Source: Arenicola marina
Lineage: Eukaryota; Annelida; Polychaeta; Arenicolidae
Direction: 5' to 3'
DNA length: 64,000 nt
Assembly: GCA_964019135.1 (NCBI GenBank)
Contig: OZ025258.1
Location: 15,345,771 to 15,409,770, forward strand
Part shown: piece by piece, positions 20,940-34,900 of the stretch
How positions within the stretch are numbered: position 1 is the first letter of the stretch
Layout: the number at the start of each line of letters is the position of its first letter
Notes under the pieces: generated by a model
Seen by the model: only the letters and a program-made list of their open reading frames with translations
Told to the model about the DNA's origin: nothing
The model's database searches: none
Translations under genes and position numbers: made by a program

Positions 20940-22930
20940 CGGCGAAATCGTGCCTGGCGGTCACTTCTAAATTTTATTGTGAGCTACAGATAGAACAAAA
21001 AATTCTGTAATTTGGAGGATAGACAATTGGGTATTATATAAATCGGTAAAGCAGCGTTAGAGGCCAGGCTGGCGGTTCCCTTTAGTTAAACGGGGGACCG
21101 TCCGGATAATCAACACTTCTACGGGTCATGATAAAATATCACTAGGTGAGTATATATATCCTGCACGTATTAGTCTTTACGCCGGTGTGAAATACGGAGG
21201 TGTCTTCCAGGAGCAGTTGTCCCCCTTATAAAACAGATATGATAGATACATGCAGGACATCGCATCGGGCGACCCCACATACCACAGCGGAACCTACGTA
21301 CAAGGCCGAAAGAGAGCCTCGTTTTCACCTTACAGGGCTATTCGTTGGGGCGCATGCGTTGTCAGATCTACTTAGGTATAATATGAAGTTTTAACTTCAT
21401 GGCGTGGTATATACCGATTGCAGAGTAAATGTACAGACTGGCTGTACCATTAAAGTACGTTGATCATTACGCTCTCCGCGAAAGAAACTGTTAATGCGAA
21501 TTGTATTTTCTTTTTGATTCTGTATTATTGTTCACGTCGATCTCAATAATAATACTAATAATAAAAAATAAAAAATATCAAGCTCTTGTGTTGTGAAGAT
21601 TAGATGCATTGGCCCCCAACCCCCAGGTTATGAACAAATAACGCGACAAAAATAGACCTGGTTATATGTTTACTTTTATTATTCTTGAAATGAGAGTAAT
21701 ATAAATATGTCTCAATGAAGAGTGGTTTTCCCTGCGATAAATGAAAACAGCAGTGTCAATAAACTCTCACAGATCGTGGCATCCGTACGCGCTTTCCATA
21801 TGTACATCAGTCCGACATATACACTAAAACAAAATATCATAACGTCACCCTCATCCTCTCGTCCCGTAAGGCTCCCAGTGTGCATTTGTCGGGGCGTGAA
21901 CAAATACTCAATTAATCTCCATTCCATATCACCTTCCACGGGTTGTCTTTTCACTAAATAATCAAGGAATGCATATTCCTTCCTTGGTTATGTGGCACCC
22001 GGGCGACATAACTTCATGAATGCCAACACTCATGTTGTTGACTGCGCGTGTATATAGATATATATATCGCAAAAACGCCGTGACTTGCATGTTTATAAAA
22101 AATACGCCAATGCTATAGTGCTAGTCGTGATCATTATCAGTTCAAGTTACATACATTGTTGCTGTACAACCTACACCATCATCAACAGCTGTTTGACCGA
22201 GGCAGTCGATTTATTAGCGCGGAGCATGCTTCAAGACACATCCTCAATTCGTCAGCTGTCAGCATCATCAGTAATATTTTCTGGTATAGGAGACGTGTTG
22301 TGCACGTGGATACCATGCGGCGTCTCTGCCTAGATGTGTGCCCTTTGTGGACATAGTCAATTCAACGACCCATGTTGGCCATTGGAATTAAATACTGGAA
22401 AGCAACATTTTCGCGTCAAATTACCAAAGAGTAGAGAGTATATCAGGCGACTACAAGTTGTTTCTTAAGTTACTCGAAACGCCACATTACGAGTACAGAG
22501 CAAAATTAAAAATCACATCGGGGTGTTGTCAATGTTATCAGACCATGGCTCTAAGCAGTGACCTTTGTATATATACCCTCGCACACTTCCTGTTCCTGTA
22601 TGTCGATCTACTGAACTAACACAAGTCACCAGATTAAACCCAGTGCACCAGCCAGCCCATACATTTAAGCCGGCAACGGAAAATACAAATATAACTTTAT
22701 GGTCTATTTACAAATCTCTCTTGTATATATTACATAACGGCAACGTGTGTTTAAGACTGACAAGGTGGAGTAAACGTGACATACAGTGAACGTTAGTATT
22801 CTCAACTCGCGAACTTGTCATGCGGCAGTTGAAATCCCCTCCGAGTATGATAGCGATAATAGTTCACGTCTTTGAGCTAGCGCGCTACCTTTCTTCACCC
22901 CATGCGCCTCGCACACCAAGAAAGGGTATC
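20940..22930. other. No gene recognised
   Basis: AT-rich single-copy-looking sequence with only short chance ORFs. No array, RNA gene or family match seen. Confidence 0.45.
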
Positions 22931-22935
22931 ACGGA

Positions 22936-23150
22936 TGGTTGGTTGTACATTCAGGACGCTTTAAACCACTTTGGTTCCTATCGCGTCAATGGGAGAAGAA
23001 AGGGAGAGTGGAGCCATGTCCCCGGGGGTAACTCCCTACTAGACATGGCCACAGCGGGGCGCGAACCACCGATCCACGTGCCGTTAGGCTCTCAGGTGAC
23101 CAGAGCACTCAAGGCGAGCGATCTAACCCAATGAGCCATCGGGTTGGCTC
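22936..23150 (-). mobile_element. SINE family A copy
   Basis: Same body and tRNA-like head as the other copies, with a ~35-bp deletion in the body (CCCTACTAGACATGGCC). Confidence 0.8.
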
Positions 23151-23504
23151 TAGAGGGTACCACGGGGAATACACGTTAAAGAAGAATTCTCTGAAGGCCT
23201 ATACATCTAACTCTTTCAATTGATTCTCTTCCATGCCGAACTGCTACAGATAAGCCTCACCCAAACAAGCAAACACAGCACAATACAGGTACAGTACCAA
23301 GCAAATACTTCGTCCACTGACGCGTTATCACCAAGAAAATAGTGCGAGACCTGCGTGGTAAACCCAGATAATAAATAGCTTTGAACAAGTAACAGCGTTT
23401 GGGTAATGTACACGACACTGGAGAGTTGGCGGCGCCCTCTACCGGCAAACCCCAGTAACTTTGCATAGTATATATACACATAAGAGACATGTCAGTCATG
23501 GTGA

Positions 23505-24745
23505 TGGATACATTCACGTGGACAATGACGCCATTGTGACGTAGTTTGGCCCGTACATTGAGGTGTACAATGACGCCATAGTGACGTAGTTTGGCCCGTA
23601 CATTGACGTGTAAAATGACGCCATTGTGACGTAGTTTGGCCCGTACATTTACTTGTACAATGACGCCATTGTGACGTAGTTTGGCCTGTACATTCACGTG
23701 TACAATGATACCATTGTGACGTAGAGTTTGGTTCGTACATTGACGTGTACAATGACGTCATAGTGACGTAGTTTGGCCTGTACGTTGACGTGTACAATGA
23801 CGCCATTGTGACGTAGTTTGGCTTGTACATTGACGTGTACAATGACGCCATTGTAACGTAGTTTGGCCCGTACATTGACGTGTACAATGACGCCATTGTG
23901 ACGTAGTTTGGCCTGTACATTTACGTGTACAATGATACCATTGTGACGTAGAGTTTGGCCCGTACATTGACGTGTACAATTACGTCATAGTGACGTAGTT
24001 TGGCCTGTACGTTGACGTGTACAATGACGTCATTGTGACGTAGTTTGGCTTGTACATTGACGTGTACAATGACGCCATTGTAACGTAGTTTGTCCCGTAC
24101 ATTGACGTGTACAATGACGCCATTGTGACGTAGTTTGGCCTGTACATTTACGTGTACAATGATGCCATTGTGACGTAGTGTTTGGCCGGAACATTGGCGT
24201 GTACAATGACGCCAGTGACGTAGTTTGGCCTGTGCATTGACGTGTACTATGACGCCATTGTGACGTAGTTTGGCCCGTACATTGACGTGTACAATGACGC
24301 CATAGTGACGTAGTTTGGCCTGTACATTGACGTGTACAATGACGCAAATGTGACGTAGAGTTTGGCCTGAACATGGACGTGTACAATGACGCCATTGTGA
24401 CGTAGTTTGGCCAGAACATTGACGAGAATAATGACGCCATAATGACGTAGTTTGGCCAGAACATTGACGTGTACAATGACGCCATTGTGACGTAGTTTGG
24501 CCTGTACATTGACGTGTACAATGACGCCATTGTGACGTAGTTTGGCCTGAACATTGGCGTGTACAATGACGCCATAGTGACGTAGTTTGGCCTGTACATT
24601 GACGTGTACAATGACGCCATAGTGACGTAGTTTGGCCAGTACATTGACGTGTACAATGACGCCAATGTGACGTAGAGTTTGGCCTGAACATTGACGTGTA
24701 CAATGACGCCATTGTGACGTAGTTTGGCCTGAACATTGACGTGTA
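23505..24745. repeat. 45-bp minisatellite rich in TGACG motifs
   Basis: About 27 units of TGACGTGTACAATGACGCCA plus TTGTGACGTAGTTTGGCCTG, each with three TGACG half-sites. A duplicated sub-block is visible (23700-23930 and 23930-24160 share the same variant order). Unit length divisible by 3 gives long chance ORFs on minus. Confidence 0.93.
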
Positions 24746-24774
24746 CAATGCCGTCGACATACTGAGACGTAAAT

Positions 24775-24945
24775 AATGAAGTATTATGACGTACTCCATA
24801 ACGTACGCGACGACGTACACCATGACGTACACGATGACGTTTACGATGCACGTTAACATACACCAAGACGTATACGATGAAATACACGATGACGCGCATC
24901 ATAGCGTAGACAATGACGTAAATCATAACGTACGCGATGACGTAG
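24775..24945. repeat. Degenerate ATGACGTAC repeats
   Basis: About a dozen copies of a ~15-bp CGATGACGTACAC-like unit, contiguous with the 45-bp array and sharing its TGACGT core, so perhaps its ancestral or decayed edge. Confidence 0.65.
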
Positions 24946-25613
24946 GCAGAAAGGCGTACAGGACCCAGCCCTCTGCGAGTCGCTGTGCACGCGGAGACAG
25001 GCACGGAGCGAGGCGTGCTGCATGGACGGAGACACCCGACCACCTGCAACCCCCAGGTGGGCGGCAGGCACACAGGCAGCGGGCGGAAACTACTCGTCTA
25101 CAGACTGTGACGTCACAGGATCCCCATATGACGTCACGGAATCTTGTCACTGTTGTCACGTCTACATATGCAACAATGACGTCACGTGTAAACTCCCCGT
25201 GCCCTCACCAGTAAGAGTTTTCCACACTCTATTTAGTTCTCCTCTTTCGCGTCGGTATTAAACATTTGGCTAATGACCTTTGAGGACAAGCATTTAATAG
25301 TAATATCAGTCAACCATCTACAGCAGTTTTCACTCATTTTTAAAGCCACGCCGGGGGCTGTATGATTTTTTTTTCCCTCATAGTTTTGTGTTTCTTTACT
25401 AAACTGACACATAACCCGACATCAATGGTAGCCTATCCAGTTGATATCGCACTTTAAAAGATGAGGGTTCCCGTGGGGCATCCCACCCCCCAACGGAACT
25501 TATTACCCTGAGGGTGCCATCAAGCCAGCGGGCAGCCAGCCGCCCGTGTCCAACCCGTGACCCGGCATACCCCCCCCCCTCCCCCCACCCCCCAACCCCC
25601 AGGCAGCCAGTCG

Positions 25614-25998
25614 CTAGAGGAACCCCCCGTCGCCCCGACGCGGGAGCCCCAAGTTCGGCAAGACCTCCCCGATGAAGGACGCGACCTTCTGGGCGGCGGC
25701 CCCGGCACCGGCCCCGGCGGCGGGGGGCGGAGGGGCCACCGCCGGCCGCCCGGTCACGATGCGCCCGATGAGCCCGGCCGGGTTGAGCTCGTGGCGGACG
25801 ACCTCATTGTTAACCCGGACCTGGGCGTCGGGCTGGCCGTAGTCCGGCGGGAAGGCGTCCGGGTCGTACCCCAGGGTTTCCAGCATGGGCGCCAGTTGCC
25901 GGACGTCGAGGCGGACGTCCTCCGGGAAGGCGGCCACCCAGCTGGTGAGGGCCGCCGTGTTGATTGGCTTCTCCACCTGGTCCGTCGACAGCTCCTTG
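25614..25998 (-). CDS. TPST: TPST terminal coding exon 2
   Basis: Residues 313-440 and stop TAG. Begins KELSTDQVEKPIN, then WVAAFPEDV, LAPMLETLGYDPDAFPPDYG, conserved TPST C-terminal blocks. After PDAQV the sequence departs from vertebrate TPSTs into a GRPAVAPPPPAAGAGAG tail. The acceptor follows a (CT)n tract (TCTCTGTTACAG). A ~125-bp segment just past the stop is repeated about 205 bp upstream of the exon in the intron. Confidence 0.92.
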
Positions 25999-28900
25999 CT
26001 GTAACAGAGAGAGAGAGAGAGAGAGAGAGGGTGAGAGAGGGTAGGGTGAGTGCATGGTGTGTGCATGGTGTAACAGAGAGAGAGAGAGAGGGGTGGGGGG
26101 GGGGGGGGTCGGGTGAGTGCAGGCATGGCACGATTACTGCACGAAACACACAGGGTGAAAAAATGCGTGGTGCAGAACTGCTGAGTAACTGCTGAGTAAA
26201 ACATGAGGGTTCCCGTGGGGCATCCCACCCCCCAACGGACTTAATACCCTGAGGGTGCCATCAAGCCAGCGGGCAGCCAGCCGCCCGTGTCCAACCCGTG
26301 ACCCCGCGCCCCCCCAACCCCCAGGCAGCAGAACTGCTGAGTGCAAGGCAGTACAGTACAAGTGTGTGGTTGTCAATTCTGACTCGACCCCGTATATATA
26401 TAAGGAAAATTCTTTCTCTTGTCACGCTGTGCTAATTTCTTCTTCATTTACATCTCCATCAGCGTAGTAAAGTATCATTAACTCATAATCCCATAATGTA
26501 GATTAACTTAACTAGATGGGGGTACTAATGTTACTAATGTTGTGAAATTGTCGCATGTCCTTGACTCTGCTAGACTTCAATGCTCCCAACAGCAGTCTCG
26601 ACTAAAATGGGGAGCAGTTATTTTTCCACTGCCTTCGGGTGAGATAGGGTAAACCTATCTTGGCCTGTAGCTACCTTAGTATTGAAAGTCTAGACAGCTA
26701 CGGTTTGTTGGAGAGCCTTCCACTATGAGAGGCGAAGAAGTATAATTATTTTCTCGGATTTACTGTTTTACAAATTGTTGAAATTCGCTGTCACTACAGG
26801 AATAAGGGCAGATTATCCATACTTGGTGGCACACCAACTGTTAGCGGCATCATATGTGCCAAATGGCATGGAAATGAAAAATAATACTTCAAACGCCAAC
26901 AAATGATTAAATATTAAGATGGAACCCTATGCCATGGCCATGCTAAAGCCTCCATATGTCAGTGTATGTGTGCGTGGGTCTCCGTAGGTCGCAAACCGTA
27001 CATTTCCGTCATCATCCCGAATAGTACTGAGTCACCTGGTCTGATTGGTTGGTTATTCAGGACGCTTTAACCACTTTTGGTCACATCGCGTCAATGGGAG
27101 AAGGAAGGGAGAGTGGAGCCATGTCCCCGGGGGTAACCCCCTTCTCTTTGCGAAGGACATGGGATCTTTATACTGCGACCACACTGACATGGCCACAGCG
27201 GGGCGCGAACCACCGACCCACGTGCCGTTAGGCTCTCAGGTGACCAGAGCACTCAATGCGAGCGCTCTAGCCCACTGAGCTGTCGTGCCGGCCCCTCTCC
27301 TGGTCGGATGTTTTTACGCGTAATTTCTCGAACCATACCTCATCATGGTGGACTATTTCATCTCGGACGAAACGATCCCACCTACGCAGTTCGAATAGAC
27401 CCATCCCGAAACCACTCCTTCGCAACTCTTTGGCGCACTGCGTCTGGCGGATGCCGAAGACGTTACAACTGCCATTATTGGGAAGATCATCGCTGTCTTA
27501 TCAACCATAACATGACAAAGAGTACAGGGCCATTACACCAGCACTGTACCACGTGACTTCAGCAGTCGATGAACCCCCTTCGGGCGCTTAAGGTGCTGTT
27601 TTTACAATGGAAACATAAAACCATCCAGCATCAACTGAAAGACAAGACGCTCCGTCGCCATTAATGGAGTTATCGTTTCTCCTTTACCCCAACCCCCACC
27701 TCACCCCGGAGCCCTAGCTGCTAGCACTCTCACATCACCTCACCCCGGAGCACTAGCCGTCACCACCCTCACCTCACCCCGGAGCCCTAGCTGCCACCAC
27801 CCTCACCTCACCTCACCCCGGGGGCCCTAGCTGCCACCACCCTCACATCACCTCACCCCGGAGCCCTAGCTGCCACCACCTTCACATCACCTCACCCCGG
27901 AGCACTAGCTGCCACCACCCTCACATCACCTCACCCTAGCTGCCACCACCCTCCCCTCACCCCCGGAGCCCTAGCTGCCACCACCCTCACATCACCTCAC
28001 CCCGGAGCCCTAGCTGCCACCACCCTCACATCACCTCACCCTAGCTGCCACCACCCTCCCCTCACCCCCGGAGCCGTAGCTGCCACCACCCTCACATCAC
28101 CTCATCCCGGACCCATCCCGAAACCACTCCTTCGCAACTCTTTGGCGCACTGCGTCTGGCGGATGCCGAAGACGTTACAACTGCCATTATTGGGAAGATC
28201 ATCGCTGTCTTATCAACCATAACATGACAAAGAGTACAGGGCCATTACACCAGCACTGTACCACGTGACTTCAGCAGTCGATGAACCCCCTTCGGGCGCT
28301 TAAGGTGCTGTTTTTACAATGGAAACATAAAACCATCCAGCATCAACTGAAAGACAAGACGCTCCGTCGCCATTAATGGAGTTATCGTTTCTCCTTTACC
28401 CCAACCCCCACCTCACCCCGGAGCCCTAGCTGCTAGCACTCTCACATCACCTCACCCCGGAGCACTAGCCGTCACCACCCTCACCTCACCCCGGAGCCCT
28501 AGCTGCCACCACCCTCACCTCACCTCACCCCGGGGGCCCTAGCTGCCACCACCCTCACATCACCTCACCCCGGAGCCCTAGCTGCCACCACCCTCACATC
28601 ACCTCACCCCGGAGCACTAGCTGCCACCACCCTCACATCACCTCACCCTAGCTGCCACCACCCTCCCCTCACCCCCGGAGCCCTAGCTGCCACCACCCTC
28701 ACATCACCTCACCCCGGAGCCCTAGCTGCCACCACCCTCACATCACCTCACCCTAGCTGCCACCACCCTCCCCTCACCCCCGGAGCCGTAGCTGCCACCA
28801 CCCTCACATCACCTCACCCCGGAGCCCTAGCTGCCACCACCCTCACATCACCTCACCCCGGAGCCCTAGCTGCCACCACCCTCACATCACCTCACCCTAG

Positions 28901-31900
28901 CTGCCACCACCCTCCCCTCACCCCCGGAGCCCTAGCTGCCACCACCCTCACATCACCTCACCCCGGAGCCCTAGCTGCCACCACCCTCACATCACCTTAC
29001 CCTAGCTGCCACCACCCTACCCTGAACCCGGAGCCCTAGGTGCCACCACCCTCACATCACCTCACCCCGGAGCCCTAGCTGCCACCACCCTCACATCACT
29101 TCACCCCCGGAGCCCTAGCTGCCACCACCCTCACATCACCTCACCTTAGCTGCCACCCCCCTCCCCTCACCCCGGAACACTAGCTGCCACCACCCTCACC
29201 TCACCCCGGAGCCCTAGCTGCCACCACCCTCCCATCACCCCCGGAGCCCTAGCTGCCACCACCCTCACATCACTCCCGGAGCCCTAGCTGCCACCACCCT
29301 CCCACCACCCCCGGAGCCCTAGCTGCCACCACCCTCCAATCACCCCGGAGCCCTAGCTGCCACCACCCTCCCATCACCCCCGGAGCCCTAGCTGCCACCC
29401 CCCTCCCATCACCCCCGAAGCCCTAGCTGCCACCCCCCATCCATCACCCCCGGAGCCCTAGCTGCCACCACCCTCCCATCACCCCCGGAGCCATAGCTGC
29501 CACCACCCTCCCATCACTCCCGGAGCCCGAGCTGCCACCACCCTCCCATCACCCCCGGAGCCATAGCTGCCACCACCCTCCCATCACCCCCGGAGCCCTA
29601 GCTGCCACCCCCCATCCATCACCCCCGGAGCCCTAGCTGCCACCACCCTGCCATCACCCCCGGAGCCCTAGCTGCCACCACCCTCCCATCACCCCCGGAG
29701 CCCTAGCTGCCACCCCCCTCCCCTCACCCCGGAACACTAGCTGCCACCACCCTCCCATCACCCCTGGAGCCCTAGCTGCCACCACCCTCCCATCACCCCT
29801 GGAGCCCTAGCTGCCACCACCCTCCCATCACCCCCGGAGCCCTAGCTGCCATCACCCTCCCATCACCCCCGGAGCCCTAGCTGCCCCCACCCTCCCATCA
29901 CCCCCGGAGCCCTAGCTGCCACCACCCTCCCACCACCCCCGGAGCCCTAGCTGCCCCCACCCTCCCATCACCCCCGGAGCCCTAGCTGCCCCCACCCTCC
30001 CATCACCCCCGGAGCCCTAGCTGCCACCACCCTCCCATCACCCCCGGAGCCCTAGCTGCCACCCCCCTCCCATCAACCCCGGAGCCCTAGCTGCCACCAC
30101 CCTCCCATCACCCCCGGAGCCCTAGCTGCCACCACCCTCCCATCACCCCCGGAGCCCTAACTGCCACCACCCTCCCATCACCCCCGGAGCCCTAGCTGCC
30201 CCCACCCTCCCATCACCCCCGGAGCCCTAGCTGCCCCCACCCTCCCATCACCCCCGGATCCCTAGCTGCCACCACCCTCCCATCACCCCCGGAGCCCTAG
30301 CTGCCACCACCCTCACATCACCCCCGGAGCCCTAGCTGCCACCACCCTCCCACCACCCCCGGAGCCCTAGCTGCCACCACCCTCCCATCACCCCCGGAAC
30401 CCTAGCTGCCACCACCCTCCCATCACCCCCGGAGCCCTAGCTGCCCCCCTCCTCCCATCACCCCCGGAGCCCTAGCTGCCACCACCCTCCCATCACCCCC
30501 GGAGCCCTAGCTGCCACCACCCTCCCACCACCCCCGGAGCCCTTGCTGCCACCACCCTCCCCCACCCCACCCCGGAGCCCTAGCTGCCACCACCCTCCCA
30601 TCACCCCCGGAGCCCTAGCTGCCACCACCCTCCCACCACCCCCGGAGCCCTAGCTGCCACCACCCTCCCATCACCCCCGGAGCCCTAGCTGCCACCACCC
30701 TCCTACCACCCCCGGAGCCCTAGCTGCCACCACCCTCCCATCACCCCCGGAGCCCTAGCTGCCACCACCCTCCCACCACCCCCGGAGCCCTAGCTGCCAC
30801 CACCCTCCCATCACCCCCGGAGCCCTAGCTGCCACCACCCTCCCACCACCCCCGGAGCCCTAGCTGCCACCACCCTCCCATCACCCCCGGAGCCCTAGCT
30901 GCCCCCACCCTCCCATCACCCCCGGAGCCCTAGCTGCCACCACCCTCCCCCACCCCACCCCGGAGCCCTAGCTGCCACCACCCTCCCCTCACCCCACCCC
31001 GGAGCCCTAGCTGCCCCCACCCTCCCACCCCACCCCGGAGCCCTAGCTGCCACCACCCTGCCATCACCCCCGGAGCTCTAGCTGCCACCCCCCTCCCATC
31101 ACCCCCGGAGCCCTAGCTGCCACCACCCTCCCCTCACCCCCGGAGCCCTAGCTGCCACCCCCCTCCCATCACCCCCGGAGCCCTAACTGCCACCACCCTC
31201 CCATCACCCCCGGAGCCCTAGCTGCCCCCACCCTCCCATCACCCCCGGAGCCCTAGCTGCCCCCACCCTCCCATCACCCCCGGATCCCTAGCTGCCACCA
31301 CCCTCCCATCACCCCCGGAGCCCTAGCTGCCACCACCCTCACATCACCCCCGGAGCCCTAGCTGCCACCACCCTCCCACCACCCCCGGAGCCCTAGCTGC
31401 CACCACCCTCCCATCACCCCCGGAACCCTAGCTGCCACCACCCTCCCATCACCCCCGGAGCCCTAGCTGCCCCCCTCCTCCCATCACCCCCGGAGCCCTA
31501 GCTGCCACCACCCTCCCATCACCCCCGGAGCCCTAGCTGCCACCACCCTCCCACCACCCCCGGAGCCCTTGCTGCCACCACCCTCCCCCACCCCACCCCG
31601 GAGCCCTAGCTGCCACCACCCTCCCATCACCCCCGGAGCCCTAGCTGCCACCACCCTCCCACCACCCCCGGAGCCCTAGCTGCCACCACCCTCCCATCAC
31701 CCCCGGAGCCCTAGCTGCCACCACCCTCCTACCACCCCCGGAGCCCTAGCTGCCACCACCCTCCCATCACCCCCGGAGCCCTAGCTGCCACCACCCTCCC
31801 ACCACCCCCGGAGCCCTAGCTGCCACCACCCTCCCATCAACCCCGGAGCCCTAGCTGCCACCACCCTCCCACCACCCCCCGGAGCCCTAGCTGCCACCAC

Positions 31901-34900
31901 CCTCCCATCACCCCCCGGAGCCCTAGCTGCCACCACCCTCCCACCACCCCCGGAGCCCTAGCTGCCACCACCCTCCCATCACCCCCGGAGCCCTAGCTGC
32001 CCCCACCCTCCCATCACCCCCGGAGCCCTAGCTGCCACCACCCTCCCCCACCCCACCCCGGAGCCCTAGCTGCCACCACCCTCCCCTCACCCCACCCCGG
32101 AGCCCTAGCTGCCCCCACCCTCCCACCCCACCCCGGAGCCCTAGCTGCCACCACCCTGCCATCACCCCCGGAGCTCTAGCTGCCACCCCCCTCCCATCAC
32201 CCCCGGAGCCCTAGCTGCCACCACCCTCCCCTCACCCCCGGAGCCCTAGCTGCCACCCCCCTCCCATCACCCCCGGAGCCCTAACTGCCACCACCCTCCC
32301 ATCACCCCCGGAGCCCTAGCTGCCCCCACCCTCCCATCACCCCCGGAGCCCTAGCTGCCCCCACCCTCCCATCACCCCCGGATCCCTAGCTGCCACCACC
32401 CTCCCATCACCCCCGGAGCCCTAGCTGCCACCACCCTCACATCACCCCCGGAGCCCTAGCTGCCACCACCCTCCCACCACCCCCGGAGCCCTAGCTGCCA
32501 CCACCCTCCCACCACCCCCGGAGCCCTTGCTGCCACCACCCTCCCCCACCCCACCCCGGAGCCCTAGCTGCCACCACCCTCCCATCACCCCCGGAGCCCT
32601 AGCTGCCACCACCCTCCCACCACCCCCGGAGCCCTAGCTGCCACCACCCTCCCATCACCCCCGGAGCCCTAGCTGCCACCACCCTCCTACCACCCCCGGA
32701 GCCCTAGCTGCCACCACCCTCCCATCACCCCCGGAGCCCTAGCTGCCACCACCCTCCCACCACCCCCGGAGCCCTAGCTGCCACCACCCTCCCATCACCC
32801 CCGGAGCCCTAGCTGCCACCACCCTCCCACCACCCCCGGAGCCCTAGCTGCCACCACCCTCCCATCACCCCCGGAGCCCTAGCTGCCCCCACCCTCCCAT
32901 CACCCCCGGAGCCCTAGCTGCCACCACCCTCCCCCACCCCACCCCGGAGCCCTAGCTGCCACCACCCTCCCCTCACCCCACCCCGGAGCCCTAGCTGCCC
33001 CCACCCTCCCACCCCACCCCGGAGCCCTAGCTGCCACCACCCTGCCATCACCCCCGGAGCTCTAGCTGCCACCCCCCCTCCCATCACCCCCGGAGCCCTA
33101 GCTGCCACCACCCTCCCCTCACCCCCGGAGCCCTAGCTGCCACCCCCCTCCCATCACCCCCGGAGCCCTAACTGCCACCACCCTCCCATCACCCCCGGAG
33201 CCCTAGCTGCCCCCACCCTCCCATCACCCCCGGAGCCCTAGCTGCCCCCACCCTCCCATCACCCCCGGATCCCTAGCTGCCACCACCCTCCCATCACCCC
33301 CGGAGCCCTAGCTGCCACCACCCTCACATCACCCCCGGAGCCCTAGCTGCCACCACCCTCCCACCACCCCCGGAGCCCTAGCTGCCACCACCCTCCCATC
33401 ACCCCCGGAACCCTAGCTGCCACCACCCTCCCATCACCCCCGGAGCCCTAGCTGCCCCCCTCCTCCCATCACCCCCGGAGCCCTAGCTGCCACCACCCTC
33501 CCATCACCCCCGGAGCCCTAGCTGCCACCACCCTCCCACCACCCCCGGAGCCCTTGCTGCCACCACCCTCCCCCACCCCACCCCGGAGCCCTAGCTGCCA
33601 CCACCCTCCCATCACCCCCGGAGCCCTAGCTGCCACCACCCTCCCACCACCCCCGGAGCCCTAGCTGCCACCACCCTCCCATCACCCCCGGAGCCCTAGC
33701 TGCCACCACCCTCCTACCACCCCCGGAGCCCTAGCTGCCACCACCCTCCCATCACCCCCGGAGCCCTAGCTGCCACCACCCTCCCACCACCCCCGGAGCC
33801 CTAGCTGCCACCACCCTCCCATCAACCCCGGAGCCCTAGCTGCCACCACCCTCCCACCACCCCCGGAGCCCTAGCTGCCACCACCCTCCCATCACCCCCG
33901 GAGCCCTAGCTGCCACCACCCTCCCACCACCCCCGGAGCCCTAGCTGCCACCACCCTCCCATCACCCCCGGAGCCCTAGCTGCCCCCACCCTCCCATCAC
34001 CCCCGGAGCCCTAGCTGCCACCACCCTCCCCCACCCCACCCCGGAGCCCTAGCTGCCACCACCCTCCCCTCACCCCACCCCGGAGCCCTAGCTGCCCCCA
34101 CCCTCCCACCCCACCCCGGAGCCCTAGCTGCCACCACCCTGCCATCACCCCCGGAGCTCTAGCTGCCACCCCCCTCCCATCACCCCCGGAGCCCTAGCTG
34201 CCACCACCCTCCCCTCACCCCCGGAGCCCTAGCTGCCACCCCCCTCCCATCACCCCCGGAGCCCTAACTGCCACCACCCTCCCATCACCCCCGGAGCCCT
34301 AGCTGCCCCCACCCTCCCATCACCCCCCGGAGCCATAGCTGCCCCCACCCTCCATCACCCCCGGATCCCTAGCTGCCACCACCCTCCCATCACCCCCGGA
34401 GCCCTAGCTGCCACCACCCTGACTCCTTGTCACCTTGGTATGTAACGAGAAATTTAACTAAAAGATCCTGGCCATCCTCAACATGGCCGTATATCTTCTC
34501 CAATAGATCAAAAACCTGGCCAGCAGTACAAGTGGCCGTTAGGGCGATATGGCTCACATGGTCTAACGCAGGTCTGAGTAGGCTCTGTAACATTGAACGC
34601 TTGGTACCAATATCAGAAATCTGCGAATCAAAATGTTGGAGGGGCAGTAACCTCCAAGTCGGGAAATCGACCTCCCCGTTGCCCAAGGCCTTATTCCTTG
34701 ATAAGAGACGTAGCTTCCTCACTTGGGTTCTGGGAAGAGAACTGTCAACAGATGAATGAGTTTATACAGATGTGGGCGACACGAAGGACCGAGAAGACAA
34801 GGGGGGGGTGTATGACCGAGAAGATATTACCGGGCCAATGCCGCATAATGTACCGGGCCAATGCCGCATACTGTACCGGGCCAATGCCGCATACTGTACT

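Larger units (their letters stand above)
25461..26327. repeat. Direct repeat bracketing TPST exon 2
   Basis: Copies at 25461-25609 and 26203-26327 share ATGAGGGTTCCCGTGGGGCA and the following ~100 bp with few changes. One is just past the TPST stop codon (3' UTR), the other ~205 bp upstream of exon 2. The offset is ~742 bp. Confidence 0.85.

Noticed and set aside
23492..25073. Minus ORFs up to 347 codons with TSMYRPNYVTMASLY repeats
   Set aside because: The 45-bp array is a multiple of 3, so ORFs arise by chance in several frames.
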